DNA of 28,470 bases from Glutinoglossum americanum (Eukaryota; Ascomycota; Geoglossomycetes; Geoglossales; Geoglossaceae). The position numbers and the translations under genes are program-made. Position 1 is the stretch's first letter; the number at the start of each line of letters is the position of its first letter. Under the pieces are notes generated by a model. It was not told the origin of the DNA, did no database searches, and saw only the letters and a program-made list of their open reading frames with translations. The stretch is taken from NCBI GenBank assembly GCA_020080175.1, contig JAGHQL010000248.1:1-28470 (forward strand), written 5' to 3'. Of the stretch, positions 1-11,700 are shown piece after piece.

Positions 1-447
1 GGAGGGGGAGGGGGCGGCTGGGGGGGTGGTGGAGGTTATGATTGGGTGAACATTTGGTGGTGTAGGGCAGGGGGGTTTTTTTTTTCGATACGAACGGGGG
101 TTTGACGTACATACATTTACAGTTGTGGCAAAAATATAAATGCTCGTACGCCAATATCAGGAACGTCGCGTCAAAACGTTACATTTCAGCTCGCTAGAAG
201 GAGTGCCTCTGGTTTTTTTCTTCCGTGAAGCGTAGCGAGTTGATAGGTGTGTGTACGGGGCATTTATTTTCTACAATACGTGCTTTTGCGTAGATACACG
301 ATATAAAGCCCACCCCCTTTAAGAGAGGGATATATATATATATATAACAACAAAGGGGTAAAAAAAAAACAGAATTCATACGCTTTCCGCATGCTTGAAT
401 TGCGTGAATAGGAAGGAAACTTTCAGATAAACTGCTGTTGAGGGGGT

Positions 448-479
<32 letters not shown>

Positions 480-594
480 CTGGGGTGGTTTAGGAAGTCG
501 TTGTTTCTTGAAACACGCACTAGAGGCGAAGAGAAGAAGGAGGTGTTAGCTAGTTATTCCCGAACGGGGAAAAGCAGAGCATAGGAGCGGGGAT
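1..594. other. Intergenic, downstream of SEC5
   Basis: No gene is supported here. The first 40 bases are G-rich. There is a T-run near 78-86, a TA dinucleotide run (about 330-346) and a CTG/TTG trinucleotide run (about 446-482). The open frames across the trinucleotide run are low-complexity serine/asparagine and start in non-coding context. The right-hand side presumably contains the 3' UTR of SEC5, which ends at 595. Confidence 0.6.
446..482. repeat. CTG/TTG trinucleotide microsatellite
   Basis: This is an imperfect run of TTG and CTG triplets just downstream of the SEC5 stop codon. It probably lies in the 3' UTR of SEC5 (CAG/CAA on the transcribed strand). No protein family feature supports reading it as coding. 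Confidence 0.7.
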
Positions 595-3500
595 TCAGAG
601 ATTCAGGGGGGGGGGAACTAACAACTCGGCCCTCGTGCTCTCCCTGAGAAGTTTAAGTATATTCCTCATCTCCGGCAATTCGTTCTGGAGACGCATACGG
701 GCGTCGTTATCGGTCCCGCGATCGAGCTCGAGGTATATCTGGCTCTGAATTTCCGAGGCCTTGTCCGTGGTGAACTGGCTCAGGGTCTGGGCCACGAATT
801 CCACGTCCAGGGTGGCCTGCATGAGTTGCGCGAGAGAGTATTTCGGGCGTTGGCGGAAGGTTTGGAGGAGGAGGTGCGAGAGTTGTTCCAGGAGGTGGGA
901 GAGGATTTGCGGAGTTAGCGCTGGGGATGTCGTTGTTATTTGCGTGTGGACTAGAACGAGGAGTAGGAGGGATTGGTAGATGTATGGCCGTACGACCTCG
1001 GGGCGGTCTTTGGTGGGGGACCAGTCCGGTGACAGGATGCCGGTGTTTACGATGGCGGAGAGGGAGGCGATGGTGGGTTTAGTGTACGACTGGAAGAGGC
1101 GGGTGTCGATCTGCGAGAGGACGTCGCGGATTGTTTGGGTTTCATCGGTTAGTTTTACGGAGAAGAAGTTTTCGAATTGGGTCGTTAGGGTTGGGACGAC
1201 GGAGGTACGGAGGGAGTGGAGGTTGGATAGGGTTAGGAGCATGCGGACGTTCTGTGAAGGGGGTTAGGATTTTTTTGACCGTTGGCTGGGGAGTAGGATT
1301 GAAGGGGGGGGGGGAGACTTACGCGGTCACTCGCGTTGACAGAGTGGGCGGTCATGTTTGTGGGTGTTTCACGGGTCATGGGACTCGCCAGCCCATCGCC
1401 ATCTACCTTATCTTCCTCAGCGCCTTTCACAGGTTTCTCAGCGTTTTCCACCATGCCGCTCAGGGCCTTGTACAAGCTCGTTACGAATTGGCTTCTGACC
1501 AGTTGCAGCAGCTTGGCGGGAGGAGGAGGAACCACGTCCACAGATCCAGGTTTGGTCATAGCTTCGGAAATGTAGAGGATCTTTTGCATTCCGCTCAGGA
1601 CGGCACTCTCGAATGCCATAAAGTGTGAGGGCATCTTAGTTAGGTCTCGTTTGTCAGGCGCGCGAGTCCAGTCCTCGAGGACTTTGCAGTTCTCTGCGTC
1701 TTTATTCCATGCGGCGCAGATGGCTTGGACGGCTCGCTCTCGGGCTCCTCCGACCAAAGATCTCAGTTTTTCGACCGTGCTGCTCCCCTTGCCGACAGGA
1801 CTCATGGCTGCCATCTCACTAGCAGCGCTACCGATGAGGATGAGCATCTTGCTCAGGTAGTGTACCCCACTTAGTGAATTCGAGTAAGGGGGCCAGAACG
1901 CAAATTTCTCCCATGCTTCGCCCAGGGAAGGGAGTGGTAGCGGGGGGAGGTCAGAATCGGATTGCATAGACTTGAGTAGAGGGATACTGTCGATAGGCGG
2001 TTCCGCAAAAAGCGAAAAGACATTATCCCTGATGAGATTGACGAGTTCAATGGCTCCGTTTTGTAGGTCCCGAGCGCCGTCTCCAGAAAGATGATGATGC
2101 TTTCTACTCTGCCCATCCGTGCCAATGGGTAGGGTCTTTTGCGTTCTACCTTCAATGAAAGCGTGAGCGGTTTCCCAGAAATCAATGACGTCCCCGAGTA
2201 AACCACCCTGTAAAGCTAACATGGTGTTTAGAGACGAGTATATGCGGTCCCACAGCTCAATGACCTCAACGGTGTCCAGACTTCTCGTCTTCTCTTGCAT
2301 TTCCCGCCGTATCGACGAGCGCAAGTGAAACGCGATAGTGTGGTTGGTTGGCTTATCTCCGTTGGCGAGACGCCGCCGGTGTACCTCGATATCGACTTTG
2401 GCACGTTCTGAGGTTGATTTAATCTTGTTTTTTAAATAGTCGTATCTGCTTAGCAGCCAGACCCAGATAGGATTGTCTTCGACCCCTAGTTCTAAAAGTA
2501 TACTTATGAGCTCCATGTACTCCTCCGTCTGGCCGCTAGAGCCGGCTGGGCCATGGATGTTTGTTTGAATCCCCACCAATCTCTTCCACGTTTCCCGCTT
2601 GAAGACTTCTAACTGCTCTCCGACATCCGCCCACATACGTGCGGTAATGATGATCTGGTGGATCTGTGCGTCTGAAAGGGGTATCCTCGTTTCCCGGGCA
2701 TTCCTGTGAAGGAGTTTGACTTCATCAACATACTTCCGTGCCTTCGTGTACTCTTCTATCAGAGTCTCGTAATCTCGGCGCTTGATGCAATCTGCAATAT
2801 GTCCCCCTACTTCCAAGACCCCGCGGTACTTCTCAACCACTGACAGGACAGTCTTCAAGCTTTCTCCCCTCTCCCTCCCATTCAGCGCTGGTCCCCAAAC
2901 TTCTTCGGCCTTCACTGCAGCTTCCTCCAGAGAAGCCTTTATACCAGCTACGGAATATTCGCTCTCTGGCGTCAAAGCATTTTTCTTCTTGTCACTCGGC
3001 AGCGGCTTGTTGTTTCCAAACCCAGGGCTCGGTGGTAGATTTCTGGTTCCGAATTGGCCACTAGATCTGCCGCCGAACTGAGAAACACGCTTATCTTTTT
3101 CAGGTCCCGTACCTTGGTTCCGCATTTCGGTATACACCCCGTCTATAGTTGACTTAGCTCGTACGAAGCGTTCAAAGTTGGATTCGACTAGCATTTTTAG
3201 AGACGCGGATTTCTGGTCGATGGACTGCGACAAGAACTCTAGACCTTGGAGGAGGGCCTGGTTGGTGTCATTGGGGTGGACCTTTGAAAGGTAGAGTGAT
3301 GGTGAAAAGGTTGGTGAGGATAGGAGGAAGCGGTTCCCTAAACGCCAATTACATTAAACTTACGTAGCCAATTTCTGGTAAGGGGCTACTTACTCAGCTG
3401 TGCATCACTGTCAACAGGTATACCTCGTTGTCTCAGAAGGCGTACAACGCTGTCCGAAGACCCAAGAGGGTCAGGCTCGTCCCTTTGTGCTGAGTTACGC

Positions 3501-3754
3501 TCGCCCACCTCCAATTCCGGATCCTGAAATCGCCTCTGACGCACATTGCGCTCAAGAACAGAGTATCTCTTAGACTTAGATCCGCTAAAGAGGTTCTTAT
3601 CCTTGGGTTTTATGGGCTGGGAAGAGTTGGGAGGTCTAGACGCGGCGCCCTCGTCATCAGACGCATCGCTTTGGTCTTTCTCGGTGGGCCATTCCGTGGG
3701 ATATGAAGTGGAGAGATTGTAATGTCTGAGGATTGAGCGGTCGAGCTCGGCCAT
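595..3754 (-). CDS. SEC5: Exocyst complex subunit Sec5
   Basis: Exocyst subunit that helps tether secretory vesicles to the plasma membrane before fusion. I read three exons on the minus strand: 3754-3394, 3337-1323 and 1251-595, with introns of 56 and 71 nt, giving 1010 residues. Both introns have GTAAGT donors. The first 120 residues are charged and disordered. The Sec5 signature follows after the first intron, with a motif reading LVESNFERFVRAKSTID at about residue 170 and TEMR behind it. The last exon starts NVRMLLTLSNL and carries FFSVKLTDETQTIRDVL and ALMQATLDVEF, which match the Sec5 C-terminal helical region as I know it from fungi. Length suits filamentous fungal Sec5. The start is the first ATG of a frame that splices cleanly into the conserved part. 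It is transcribed divergently from IDH2. Confidence 0.93.
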
Positions 3755-4129
3755 GTTTTGCCAAGCTGGCTGTGGTTGGTGGTTGGAAGAGGTTAAGAGC
3801 TGTGTGACCTAGGCTTCAAATTCATGCATATAGTTAGCTTTGGGAGCACCGACAGCTTTAGATCAGAGCACCGCACAACATAGATGATCATTCACGTTTG
3901 TCGTATATCGTGTGTCTTCATTCAATAAAAAGAAGGGACTTGAAGCAATGCTTAGTCATGAAACTACGTCTTTGGGCTTGGCAAGAAGCTGCTTCTAGGC
4001 GCGGTTTTGCTTGCTGCAATAACTCGAAGTTTCATCCGCAATTCCCCCTCCACTCTCTTCACCACATATTTCACCTCACCTCTTAGATTCGCTCCTTTAC
4101 ATGAAACCTCCCTTCAAATTGGCTTGATC
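3755..4129. promoter_or_regulatory. Divergent SEC5 / IDH2 promoter region
   Basis: About 375 bp separate the two start codons, so both genes must share this space for promoters and leaders. Just before IDH2 there is a pyrimidine-rich tract (about 4044-4100), common upstream of fungal start codons. A 9-codon upstream ORF lies at 4101-4127. No firm TATA box or named factor site was identified. Confidence 0.6.
4101..4127 (+). promoter_or_regulatory. Upstream ORF in the IDH2 leader
   Basis: ATG at 4101 opens an eight-residue frame (MKPPFKLA) that stops with TGA at 4125-4127, two bases before the IDH2 start codon at 4130. If transcription starts upstream of 4101, ribosomes would meet this first, so it could dampen or tune IDH2 translation. 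The sequence is direct; its inclusion in the mRNA is inferred. Confidence 0.4.
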
Positions 4130-5711
4130 ATGTTCGCCGCACGATCCCTTACGGTTCCTGCGCGGCAATGCCTCCGGCGAGCGCAAGCGATAACTGTGGC
4201 AACGTCCCAGGTAGCGCAAATCTCAAGATACATCTGGCGAAGCTCGAACTAACCAACCAATGATGAGTAGCTTCGCACGTACGCAGTCGCAAGCAAAGAG
4301 AGAGTTGCGAAGTTTAAGGGCCAGAAAAATGCAAAAGTAAGTCAATTGGGAGCTCCAATGTGTTGTTATCTTGTTATCTCCAAGGCTGACACGGGACTCA
4401 ACCTCGCAGGGCAAATACACTGTGACCCTGATCGAGGGAGACGGCATTGGGCCTGAAATCTCACAGTCGGTGAAGGACATTTTTGCAGCAGCCAAGGTGC
4501 GATATTCACTGAACCATTAAATTGATGCCATTGACCTGTCGCGCAACCGGCTAATGTGCAGGTAAGGCGCCAATTGAATGGGAGCCTGTGGATGTCACGC
4601 CTATATTGAAGGATGGGAGAACCGCTATTCCGGACAAGGCGATTTCGAGCGTCAGAAAGAATTACGTTGCTCTCAAGGGACCTCTTGCGGTGCGTTATCT
4701 TTACCTATCTTCTCTCGCATACATCTTCCTTTGTGACGGACTTGTCGCCCCGCTTTTTGGACAGAATCGTATCTGATAGCGAAGCGTGATGCAACCAGAC
4801 ACCTGTAGGAAAGGGCCATGTTTCCCTCAATCTCACGCTCCGCCGTACATTCAATCTCTTCGCAAACGTCCGTCCCTGTCGTTCAATCGCAGGCTACAAG
4901 ACCCCCTACGATAACGTAGACACGATATTGATCCGGGAAAACACCGAAGGAGAATACTCTGGTATTGAACACGTGGTTGTGGATGGCGTTGTGCAAAGCA
5001 TTAAGCTTATCACTAGAGAGGCCAGTGAGAGAGTCTTGCGATTCGCCTTTCAATACGCCGAGGAGGTTGGAAAGAGGAAGGTCAGGGCAGTGCACAAGGC
5101 CACCATCATGAAAATGAGCGACGGTCTATTCCTACGTACTGCTAAAAAAATCAGTTAGTCGCGCAGTCCGATACCAAGCTAGAACCTAAGCTAACCCCCA
5201 TCCTAGGCGAAGACTTTCCCAACGTCGAATTCGACGCCGAACTCCTCGACAACACCTGCCTAAAGATCGTCACCGATCCGGGCCCCTACAACGACCTAGT
5301 CCTCGTCATGCCCAACCTCTACGGCGACATTCTCTCCGACATGTGCGCCGGTCTGATTGGCGGCCTGGGCCTCACGCCCTCAGGAAACATCGGCGACGAA
5401 TGCTCCATCTTCGAGGCTGTGCACGGATCCGCGCCTGACATTGCCGGTAAGGCGCTTGCGAATCCTACGGCGCTGCTGCTTAGCAGTATTATGATGTTGC
5501 AGCATATGGGTCTCAATGATCACGCGGTCAAGATCCAGAGGGCTATCTTTGATACTTTGGCTGAGGGGAAGGTGCGTGTGCTTGACTCTTTATCTGATGC
5601 TAGGTAGCTTGCTAACTGGTGCCCACATTGGCATAGACCCTGACGGGTGACTTGGGAGGAAAAGCTAAAACGCATGAGTACGCCCAAGCGATCATCGAGA
5701 AGTTGTCGTAA
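4130..5711 (+). CDS. IDH2: NAD-dependent isocitrate dehydrogenase subunit 2, mitochondrial
   Basis: Subunit of the mitochondrial NAD-isocitrate dehydrogenase of the TCA cycle, which oxidises isocitrate to 2-oxoglutarate. In yeast Idh2 is the catalytic partner of Idh1. Seven exons (4130-4210, 4271-4336, 4410-4496, 4567-4689, 4799-5153, 5207-5571, 5637-5711) give 383 residues, close to the family length. The N-terminus is rich in Arg/Ala/Ser with no acidic residue, as expected for a mitochondrial presequence. Family motifs in order are [41 protein letters not shown] (substrate-binding arginines), [48 protein letters not shown] and [12 protein letters not shown]. Idh2 is preferred over Idh1 because of [10 protein letters not shown] and the EWEPVDVTP stretch. 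Intron 1 contains a good branch point (GAACTAACC). Intron 3 has an odd double acceptor. Confidence 0.95.
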
Positions 5712-6170
5712 ATTATACATTCCCGTTGGTCCTTCGATTCCGAAACCCGTCCATAAACTGTTTTGGTTTGCTATAATGTATCTTGATAAATTCCATGATA
5801 AATTTACGAAGTTTCCAGATAAATTCTGGTGCCTTAGCTTGAAAATTTCCCCAGTAGATCACCGTGCGTAATCTCTTTGGTCCATCAAGAAGAGTTCCAC
5901 ATCCCTAATACGGAAATCCTTAAACATCCGAACGCTCCTCTCCGGATCTTCACTGCCTGACAACCCCTATATGCCCCCCCCTCGACTCAGGGAATCCCCG
6001 ACGTAATGGCCTGGGCGTTCACCATGCCTTTCCTATCTTCACCAAAAATCCCAGTGTTGGGTGAAGGGGAATACGCAGGCCCAACAGACACTCCTCGAGT
6101 CCGTCCGAGTCGATGCTCTCCCATAAGATTCCCGGCAGGCTTCCGACTGCACAGCCTATTGAGTATGTAC
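5712..6170. other. Convergent 3' intergenic region, IDH2 / kinase
   Basis: This stretch lies between the IDH2 stop and the stop of the oppositely oriented kinase gene. It must hold both 3' UTRs and poly(A) signals. Around 5770-5830 short AT-rich units of the type GATAAATT recur, a possible efficiency element for 3' processing. No gene is seen; small frames on both strands at 5987-6243 look like chance. Confidence 0.55.
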
Positions 6171-7554
6171 TCAGGCCGACCTCCCCCCAACTTCCGCACC
6201 GACACCCTTCAGGCTTAGGTAAACGTCGGTGCCCCACCCCCACAAACTCTGTAGACCAATCCCTCCGCCGAAATACTCAGCATATGCCCTACTGAGCGGT
6301 AATCCGTACCCCAAGCCTGCAATAGTGCTTCCAGCCTCCGGACCGCCGCCGGCTGCAATAGTATTGAGCGCGTCTGAGTAAGACGAATATGGTGATGACG
6401 GCGAGCCGTGTGAGAAAGTTGTGAAGCTATACGACCAGATTTTAGGGAGGTTTTCAGGGCTAATCCCACCGCCGTGGTCACAGATGCGGATTGTGATGCG
6501 TGGCGCGGAGTCCTCCGGTTGCGGAAGTACACCGCCGGTCCCGGGAGCCATAGGTGGGGCGGCAGCAACGGTGATGACGACAGGATGACAGCGCTCGCGG
6601 CCGCCTGGACGTGACTCGATTGTAGCACGGAATGCATTCTTGAGAAGCTCTGTGATTATATACTCTAGGTGCACGGGCACATACGCGAAAGTAGAATCCG
6701 ACTCATCATTGACCACGAATGTCGGCCGGACACCATATCGCAGCTCGCAGATTTCACCGACGAAGTCACCGCATCGATCGATAATGGTCGCCGGATGCAG
6801 TTCCGTGTCTATCACACCAATGTAGCTTGATTGCTCGTTTTCATGGTAGCCATGCTCCTGAGTAGAGAAGTGGAGTGCAATGTGCTGCTCTGCAATCAAT
6901 CGTGTCCCAATTCTTGCTCTAATATGCTGATCTAGAAAGGCAGTGACATCCTGTGGTGAAATATACTTCCTGCATTCCAAGAAGCCTCGCGCAAGTGTTG
7001 GGATTGTGTTTGTGTGTGTCTGGACTACCTCAGCCACCACGTCCGTGAACACATTTTCTTCCTCGGGGGTCGAGACGCCTTTTTGGGTATATGGCAACAG
7101 CCTCGAGAAGGAATGTAGGTAATTGTTGTAGATCTTCGAGATGTGCGGGTTAGATACGACGATGAAAGGGAGATTTCGTAGAGCTTGTATGCGATGGGCT
7201 ATGCGGATAGGGAGGAGAGAGAGCGTGAAATTGGCGGAGGAGAGCAATGCCTCTGGGGAAAGAGGCGGTCGGCCATGTCTACAGCTGCTGGTCAGAATCC
7301 TGTAGCCTACACAGTAAACTAAAACGAGGTGAATACCTGATGAGGTCAGGCAAAGTCAGGGCGTGGAGAGGCTTCGCAGCCCATGCAGCAATCTCGTCGT
7401 CGGCGACATTTATAGGAGAAGGTGGATACGACCATGTGGTTGGTATATGCGGGATGTGTGAAGAAGTCGTGCCGCGCCTTTTGTATACTTCTAGCGATGG
7501 CAGACACCGCAGTCTGCTAGATTGAGTGATAATTGGTAATCGTAGATTCTGCAT
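6171..7554 (-). CDS. pkp2: Mitochondrial dehydrogenase kinase, Pkp2-type (PDK/BCKDK family)
   Basis: Mitochondrial histidine-kinase-like protein kinase that phosphorylates the E1-alpha subunit of pyruvate (or branched-chain 2-oxoacid) dehydrogenase and switches it off. Two exons, 7554-7337 and 7278-6171, with a 58 nt intron (GTATTC..TAG), give 441 residues. The junction restores an unbroken stretch from LTLPDLIR through RHGRPPLSPEALLSSANF. The GHKL ATP-binding fold is visible: N-box ELLKNAFRATIE near residue 280, G1 box DHGGGISPENLPKIW near 339, and G2 region GLGYGLPLSRAYAEYFGG near 392, then the terminal WGTDVYLSLK. The N-box and the SYSFTTFS segment resemble the Pkp2 class more than Pkp1; whether the substrate is PDH or BCKDH cannot be told. 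The N-terminus is compatible with mitochondrial import. An in-frame-looking extension upstream lacks an ATG, so 7554 is the start. Confidence 0.9.
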
Positions 7555-7801
7555 TTTAATCCGCGGGATACGGGTTCGTTAGGAGAAGCCTTGGGCTGAG
7601 GTGTTGTGTGGTTCCTACGGCGGCCCGCGCGCCTCAAAGGAACAATAGTTCGCGATGGCGGGGCATGGAGCAACGAATCTATTGCTACTGTTCTCCCGCA
7701 AATGCTTAAAGTCTCCCTCTCTCATAAAGCATACAAATTTAAATTCATCACGTCCTTGCGCCTATGGCTGACCCCGCATTCCGCTATGGTCAATAAGCTC
7801 T

Positions 7802-8194
7802 TCACTGTGTCCTCACCGTTCCATCTTTCTCGACGGTGATATAGTCGTTGGTAGCAAGCGTGTGAACCGCATCGCCGGGGAATTCGACACTTTTACGCCT
7901 TCAGTACGGAGGGGTTTCGATCTAGAAAATACATGACTTACGTGAAGCCTTTGATGAGCTTGAACTCGTGCGTAATCTTGCCGCCTTGCGCAATTGCGTC
8001 ACTCTTAGCCCTAGATGGAGAAAGAAAAAAAATTAAGACCTTGAAACCTTCTCCAAAGTCATGAGGATGGAGAAAAGGATTTACTTCTCAAGCTCTGCTG
8101 GGGAGCAATCGTCCTTCAGAGTGACCTTTTGCGGTCAGCAGAAGATAGATAGGGAAGATCGAGGCGAGCTCACGTTGAAGGACTGTGTTGTCAT
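7802..8194 (-). CDS. pbi2: Pbi2-like proteinase inhibitor (I9 family)
   Basis: Small cytosolic inhibitor related to yeast Pbi2 (inhibitor of vacuolar proteinase B), a stand-alone version of the subtilisin propeptide fold. Four exons on the minus strand (8194-8174, 8125-8085, 8010-7942, 7889-7802) encode 72 residues and were assembled by hand; no single exon forms a long open frame. Starting MTTQSFN, it continues VTLKDDCSPAELEKAKSD, then AQGGKITHEFKLIKGF, then VEFPGDAVHTLATND and ends in VEKDGTVRTQ. These are the inhibitor I9 motifs (beta strand, helix, GGKITHEY-like turn, GF, final VEKDG strand). Introns are 48, 74 and 52 nt with GT..AG ends and every junction keeps frame. The lack of a signal peptide fits the Pbi2 type. 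It diverges from BMS1. Confidence 0.88.
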
Positions 8195-8754
8195 GTTTTC
8201 AAAATTTGGGCGATTCTTCAAGGTTGACGTAGTCTTGGTTTGTCTTTGTAGTTACTTTGTTGCTTCAGTGGATGTCTAGAGAGTTGCAAATTGCAATGAG
8301 CCAGAAGTCATGGACAAAACCCTGTCTTAAATACGCTGGACCCTAGCCCTACTCGCGTCAGCTGGATAATGCCTTGTCAGCACTGCCCCAGGTATCACAG
8401 AGCTTTACATATCAAGGCATTGCCCTTGTGTAGCCTCTGTAGCCTATATGAAATCATATTGCATGTGCGTACTCCACACATTCAATAAGTTACGAAATAC
8501 CGCGTGAATCCTTGCAGCGGTAGACTAATCACCACGGCCTACCAATTGCCTACCACAAAGGGCTAGTTTTAGAGGGATCTTCTAGTGGAAGCAGCACAAC
8601 AAACTTTTGGAGGGAAATCAAGATTGGATCTCCAACCTTCGCAGGTGGGGTACCTGAAGAGGTTTAGCGCCGTGCACAGACCACCACGATGGCCAAAAAG
8701 TTCGCCGCACTTAAACAAAAGCTCTGCCACTGTTTATACGTAGCGCAGTGAGCT
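8195..8754. promoter_or_regulatory. Divergent pbi2 / BMS1 promoter region
   Basis: About 560 bp lie between the two start codons. On the minus strand a TATTTAAG box at 8326-8333 sits about 135 bp upstream of the inhibitor start and could be its TATA element. Two direct TTGCAA palindromes lie at about 8285-8296. A CCAAT motif is present at about 8541. No RNA gene is apparent. Confidence 0.45.
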
Positions 8755-11700
8755 ATGGAGGACCAATCCAATCGCCCTCATAGGAAGACCAAAGATAAGA
8801 AGAAGGCTGCGCATTCGGGAGGTGTGTATTTGATATCTCCGGCTTGCTGTTTAAGGTCGGTACTCTAACTGCCTGCAGCGCCCAATCCCAAGGCCTTTGC
8901 CTATGCAAATCCCGGACGGTTGCAGAAGCAAGCAGCCCGCTCTCACGATGTACGCACCTCTCCTGCGGTTTTTGGGCGGATGTCTGATAGGTGTGTAGGT
9001 CAAAGAAAAGCGGTTGCATGTCCCTCTGGTCGACCGCCTTCCTGAAGAGGCGCCGCCGATCATTGTGGGAGTGGTTGGGCCACCAGGAGTAATAATTACC
9101 AATTCTCGATCTGTTGCTGGTTCTATCTGACCTCGTTGCTAGGTTGGTAAAACTACTCTCATCAAATCCCTAATCAAGCGGTACACCAAACACACATTGT
9201 CCTCTCCGACAGGCCCACTAACGGTGGTCACGTCAAAGAGGCGACGCCTGACATTCATTGAATGCCCTGCGGACTCCTTGGCTAGTATGATCGACGTCTC
9301 GAAGGTCGTGGATATAGTACTACTCATGATAGACGGAAATTTTGGGTTCGAGATGGAAACAATGGAATTCCTTAACGTCCTTGCCTCAAGCGGGATGCCC
9401 GGAAATGTCTTTGGCATTCTTACACATCTCGACCTCTTTAGAAGGCCAAGCACTTTAAAGCAAGCCAAGAAGAGATTGAAGCATAGATTTTGGAGTGAGT
9501 TATATCAAGGGGCAAAGCTATTCTATTTGTCTGGAGTCATCAATGGCCGCTATCCAGACAGAGAGATCCACAACATTTCTCGATTCCTCTCTGTCATGAA
9601 GAACCCTCGGCCTCTTGTCTGGCGGAATACCCACCCGTACTGCCTTGCAGACCGTTTCTTGGACCTTACGCCCCCAACCGCGATCGAGGAGAATCCTAAG
9701 TGCGACAGAACGATCGCCCTATATGGTTACTTGCGAGGAACGAACTTTCCTGCTCAGGGGGCGAGAGTACATGTACCCGGCGTAGGCGACTTGAACGTAT
9801 CCATGACTGAAGCACTCCCGGACCCTTGTCCGACACCATTCATGGACCAGACGATGGCAAAAGCGACGGGGAAGAAGGGACGCCGACGCTTGGGCGAGAA
9901 GCAGAAGGTGCTTTTTGCCCCAATGTCTGATGTGGGTGGTGTTCTGGTGGACAAGGACGCTGTGTACATCGACGTGAAGACTTCTAGTTTCGATAAGGAT
10001 GTAGAGGGAGACGAATACAGGGGCCTAGGTGAGAGAATGGTTGTGGGGCTTCAGGGAGAGAGAAAGTTGCTTGGTGAGGCAAGTGAAGGGGTCCAATTGT
10101 TCAGTGCCGGTGGAGTGCTGAAAAGGGTTGATGAGCGAGATGGCGAAGCCGATATGGGACGCAAGGAGAGGCGCAAGGCAAGATTTGTTGAGAGGGAGGA
10201 TGGCCAGGTTGAGGGCGCTGATGACGGGGACGAGAATGGTGACGAAGAATTTGAGAGCGAACAGAATGGCGAGGACGACGAGGACGATGACGGATATTCC
10301 GAGGATGCCGAAATCCAGCCCGATAAGCTAGGTCGATCTTTCCGGAAAGAAGTTGACTCCTCAGCGGATGGGTATAAAGACGGTCATGTGGAATTTGCAG
10401 ATAGTGACTCGGATCTAGGCTCTGTGTCTTCTGTAGATGAACTATCCCTAGACGATGGGGAAGATGTAAGTGGAGATTCCGAAGAGAGCGAAGGTGACGG
10501 AGCCACTAGGTGGAAGAAGAATCTGGCTGAAGACGCACGAAAACTGCACGGCTATAACCCTCGGTATCGAACTGCAGACTTGGCAAGGCTGATGTACGAC
10601 GAGTCGTTAACCCCGGCGGAGGTTATACGAAGATGGAGTGGGATCCAAGATGGATTTGAAGGCGATGATACTGTTGAATCCGACAACGAGGACAATTTTT
10701 TTAAGAAGGCGAAGCACGAAGATGAAGACCACAATATGGAATTTCGTACAATACCGCTATTTGACCCTGCAGAACTTGCGAGGAAATGGGCTGACGAGGC
10801 GAACTTGGAGTCTCTACGTCAACGGTTCATCACGGCCGACCTCTTAAAAGAAAGGAACCCTAATAGAGAAGGTAGCAGCAGCGATTTCGAGGGATTCGAT
10901 GATGGCGATGAGGGTGATGAAGGGGATGGAGAGTTCGAAGACCTAGAGACTGGTGAAAAGCATTCTGGTAACCAGCTCTCTACTGATGAGCCAACAGAAT
11001 CGCTTGAGGCTGAGCGTGAAAAAAATGCTCGAAGAAAGGAAGAATTGAAGCTTAGGTTTGAAGAAGAAGATAGGGAAGGTTTCAACAATGACAAGGGTAA
11101 CGAACGGAAAGAAGGAGGCCAGGCTGACGATGAAAACTTTGGCGAAGACGATTGGTATGATGCCCAGAAGGCACAAATTCAGAAACAATTGGCAATAAAC
11201 CGAACCGAGTTTGAACAGCTAGATGGTCAGTCTAGGGTCCGAGTTGAAGGTTACAGAGCCGGAACCTATGCCCGCATAGTCCTCGAATCTGTCCCTTGTG
11301 AGTTTGCAGCTACATTCAATCCGAGGTACCCGATTATCATTGGCGGCCTTACGCCCACGGAGGACCGCTTCGGATTCGTACAGATTCGCATTAAACGGCA
11401 CAGATGGCACAAGAAGATCCTGAAGACAAACGATCCACTCATTTTTTCACTTGGTTGGAGGAGGTTTCAGACCCTGCCAATTTATAGCATTTCTGATTCA
11501 AGAACACGAAATCGAATGCTCAAATATACACCAGAGCATATGCACTGCTTTGGCACTTTTTACGGACCGCTGGTTGCACCAAATACTGGTTTTTGCTGCG
11601 TGCAGTCGTTCTCAAACAAAAACCCTGGGTTCAGAGTCGCCGCCACCGGCGTTGTACTTAATGTCGACGAGAGTACAGAGATTGTCAAAAAGCTGAAGCT

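Noticed and set aside
4559-4567. Genuine recursive splicing at CAG|GTAAG in IDH2
   Set aside because: A recursive site needs a further downstream acceptor for the regenerated donor. Here the coding exon begins five bases later, so a simple tandem acceptor is the safer reading.
7491-7673. Possible N-terminal extension of the kinase gene starting near 7673
   Set aside because: It would begin at TTG, lies in a different frame from the kinase exon, and would need an extra unsupported intron. The ATG at 7554 suffices.
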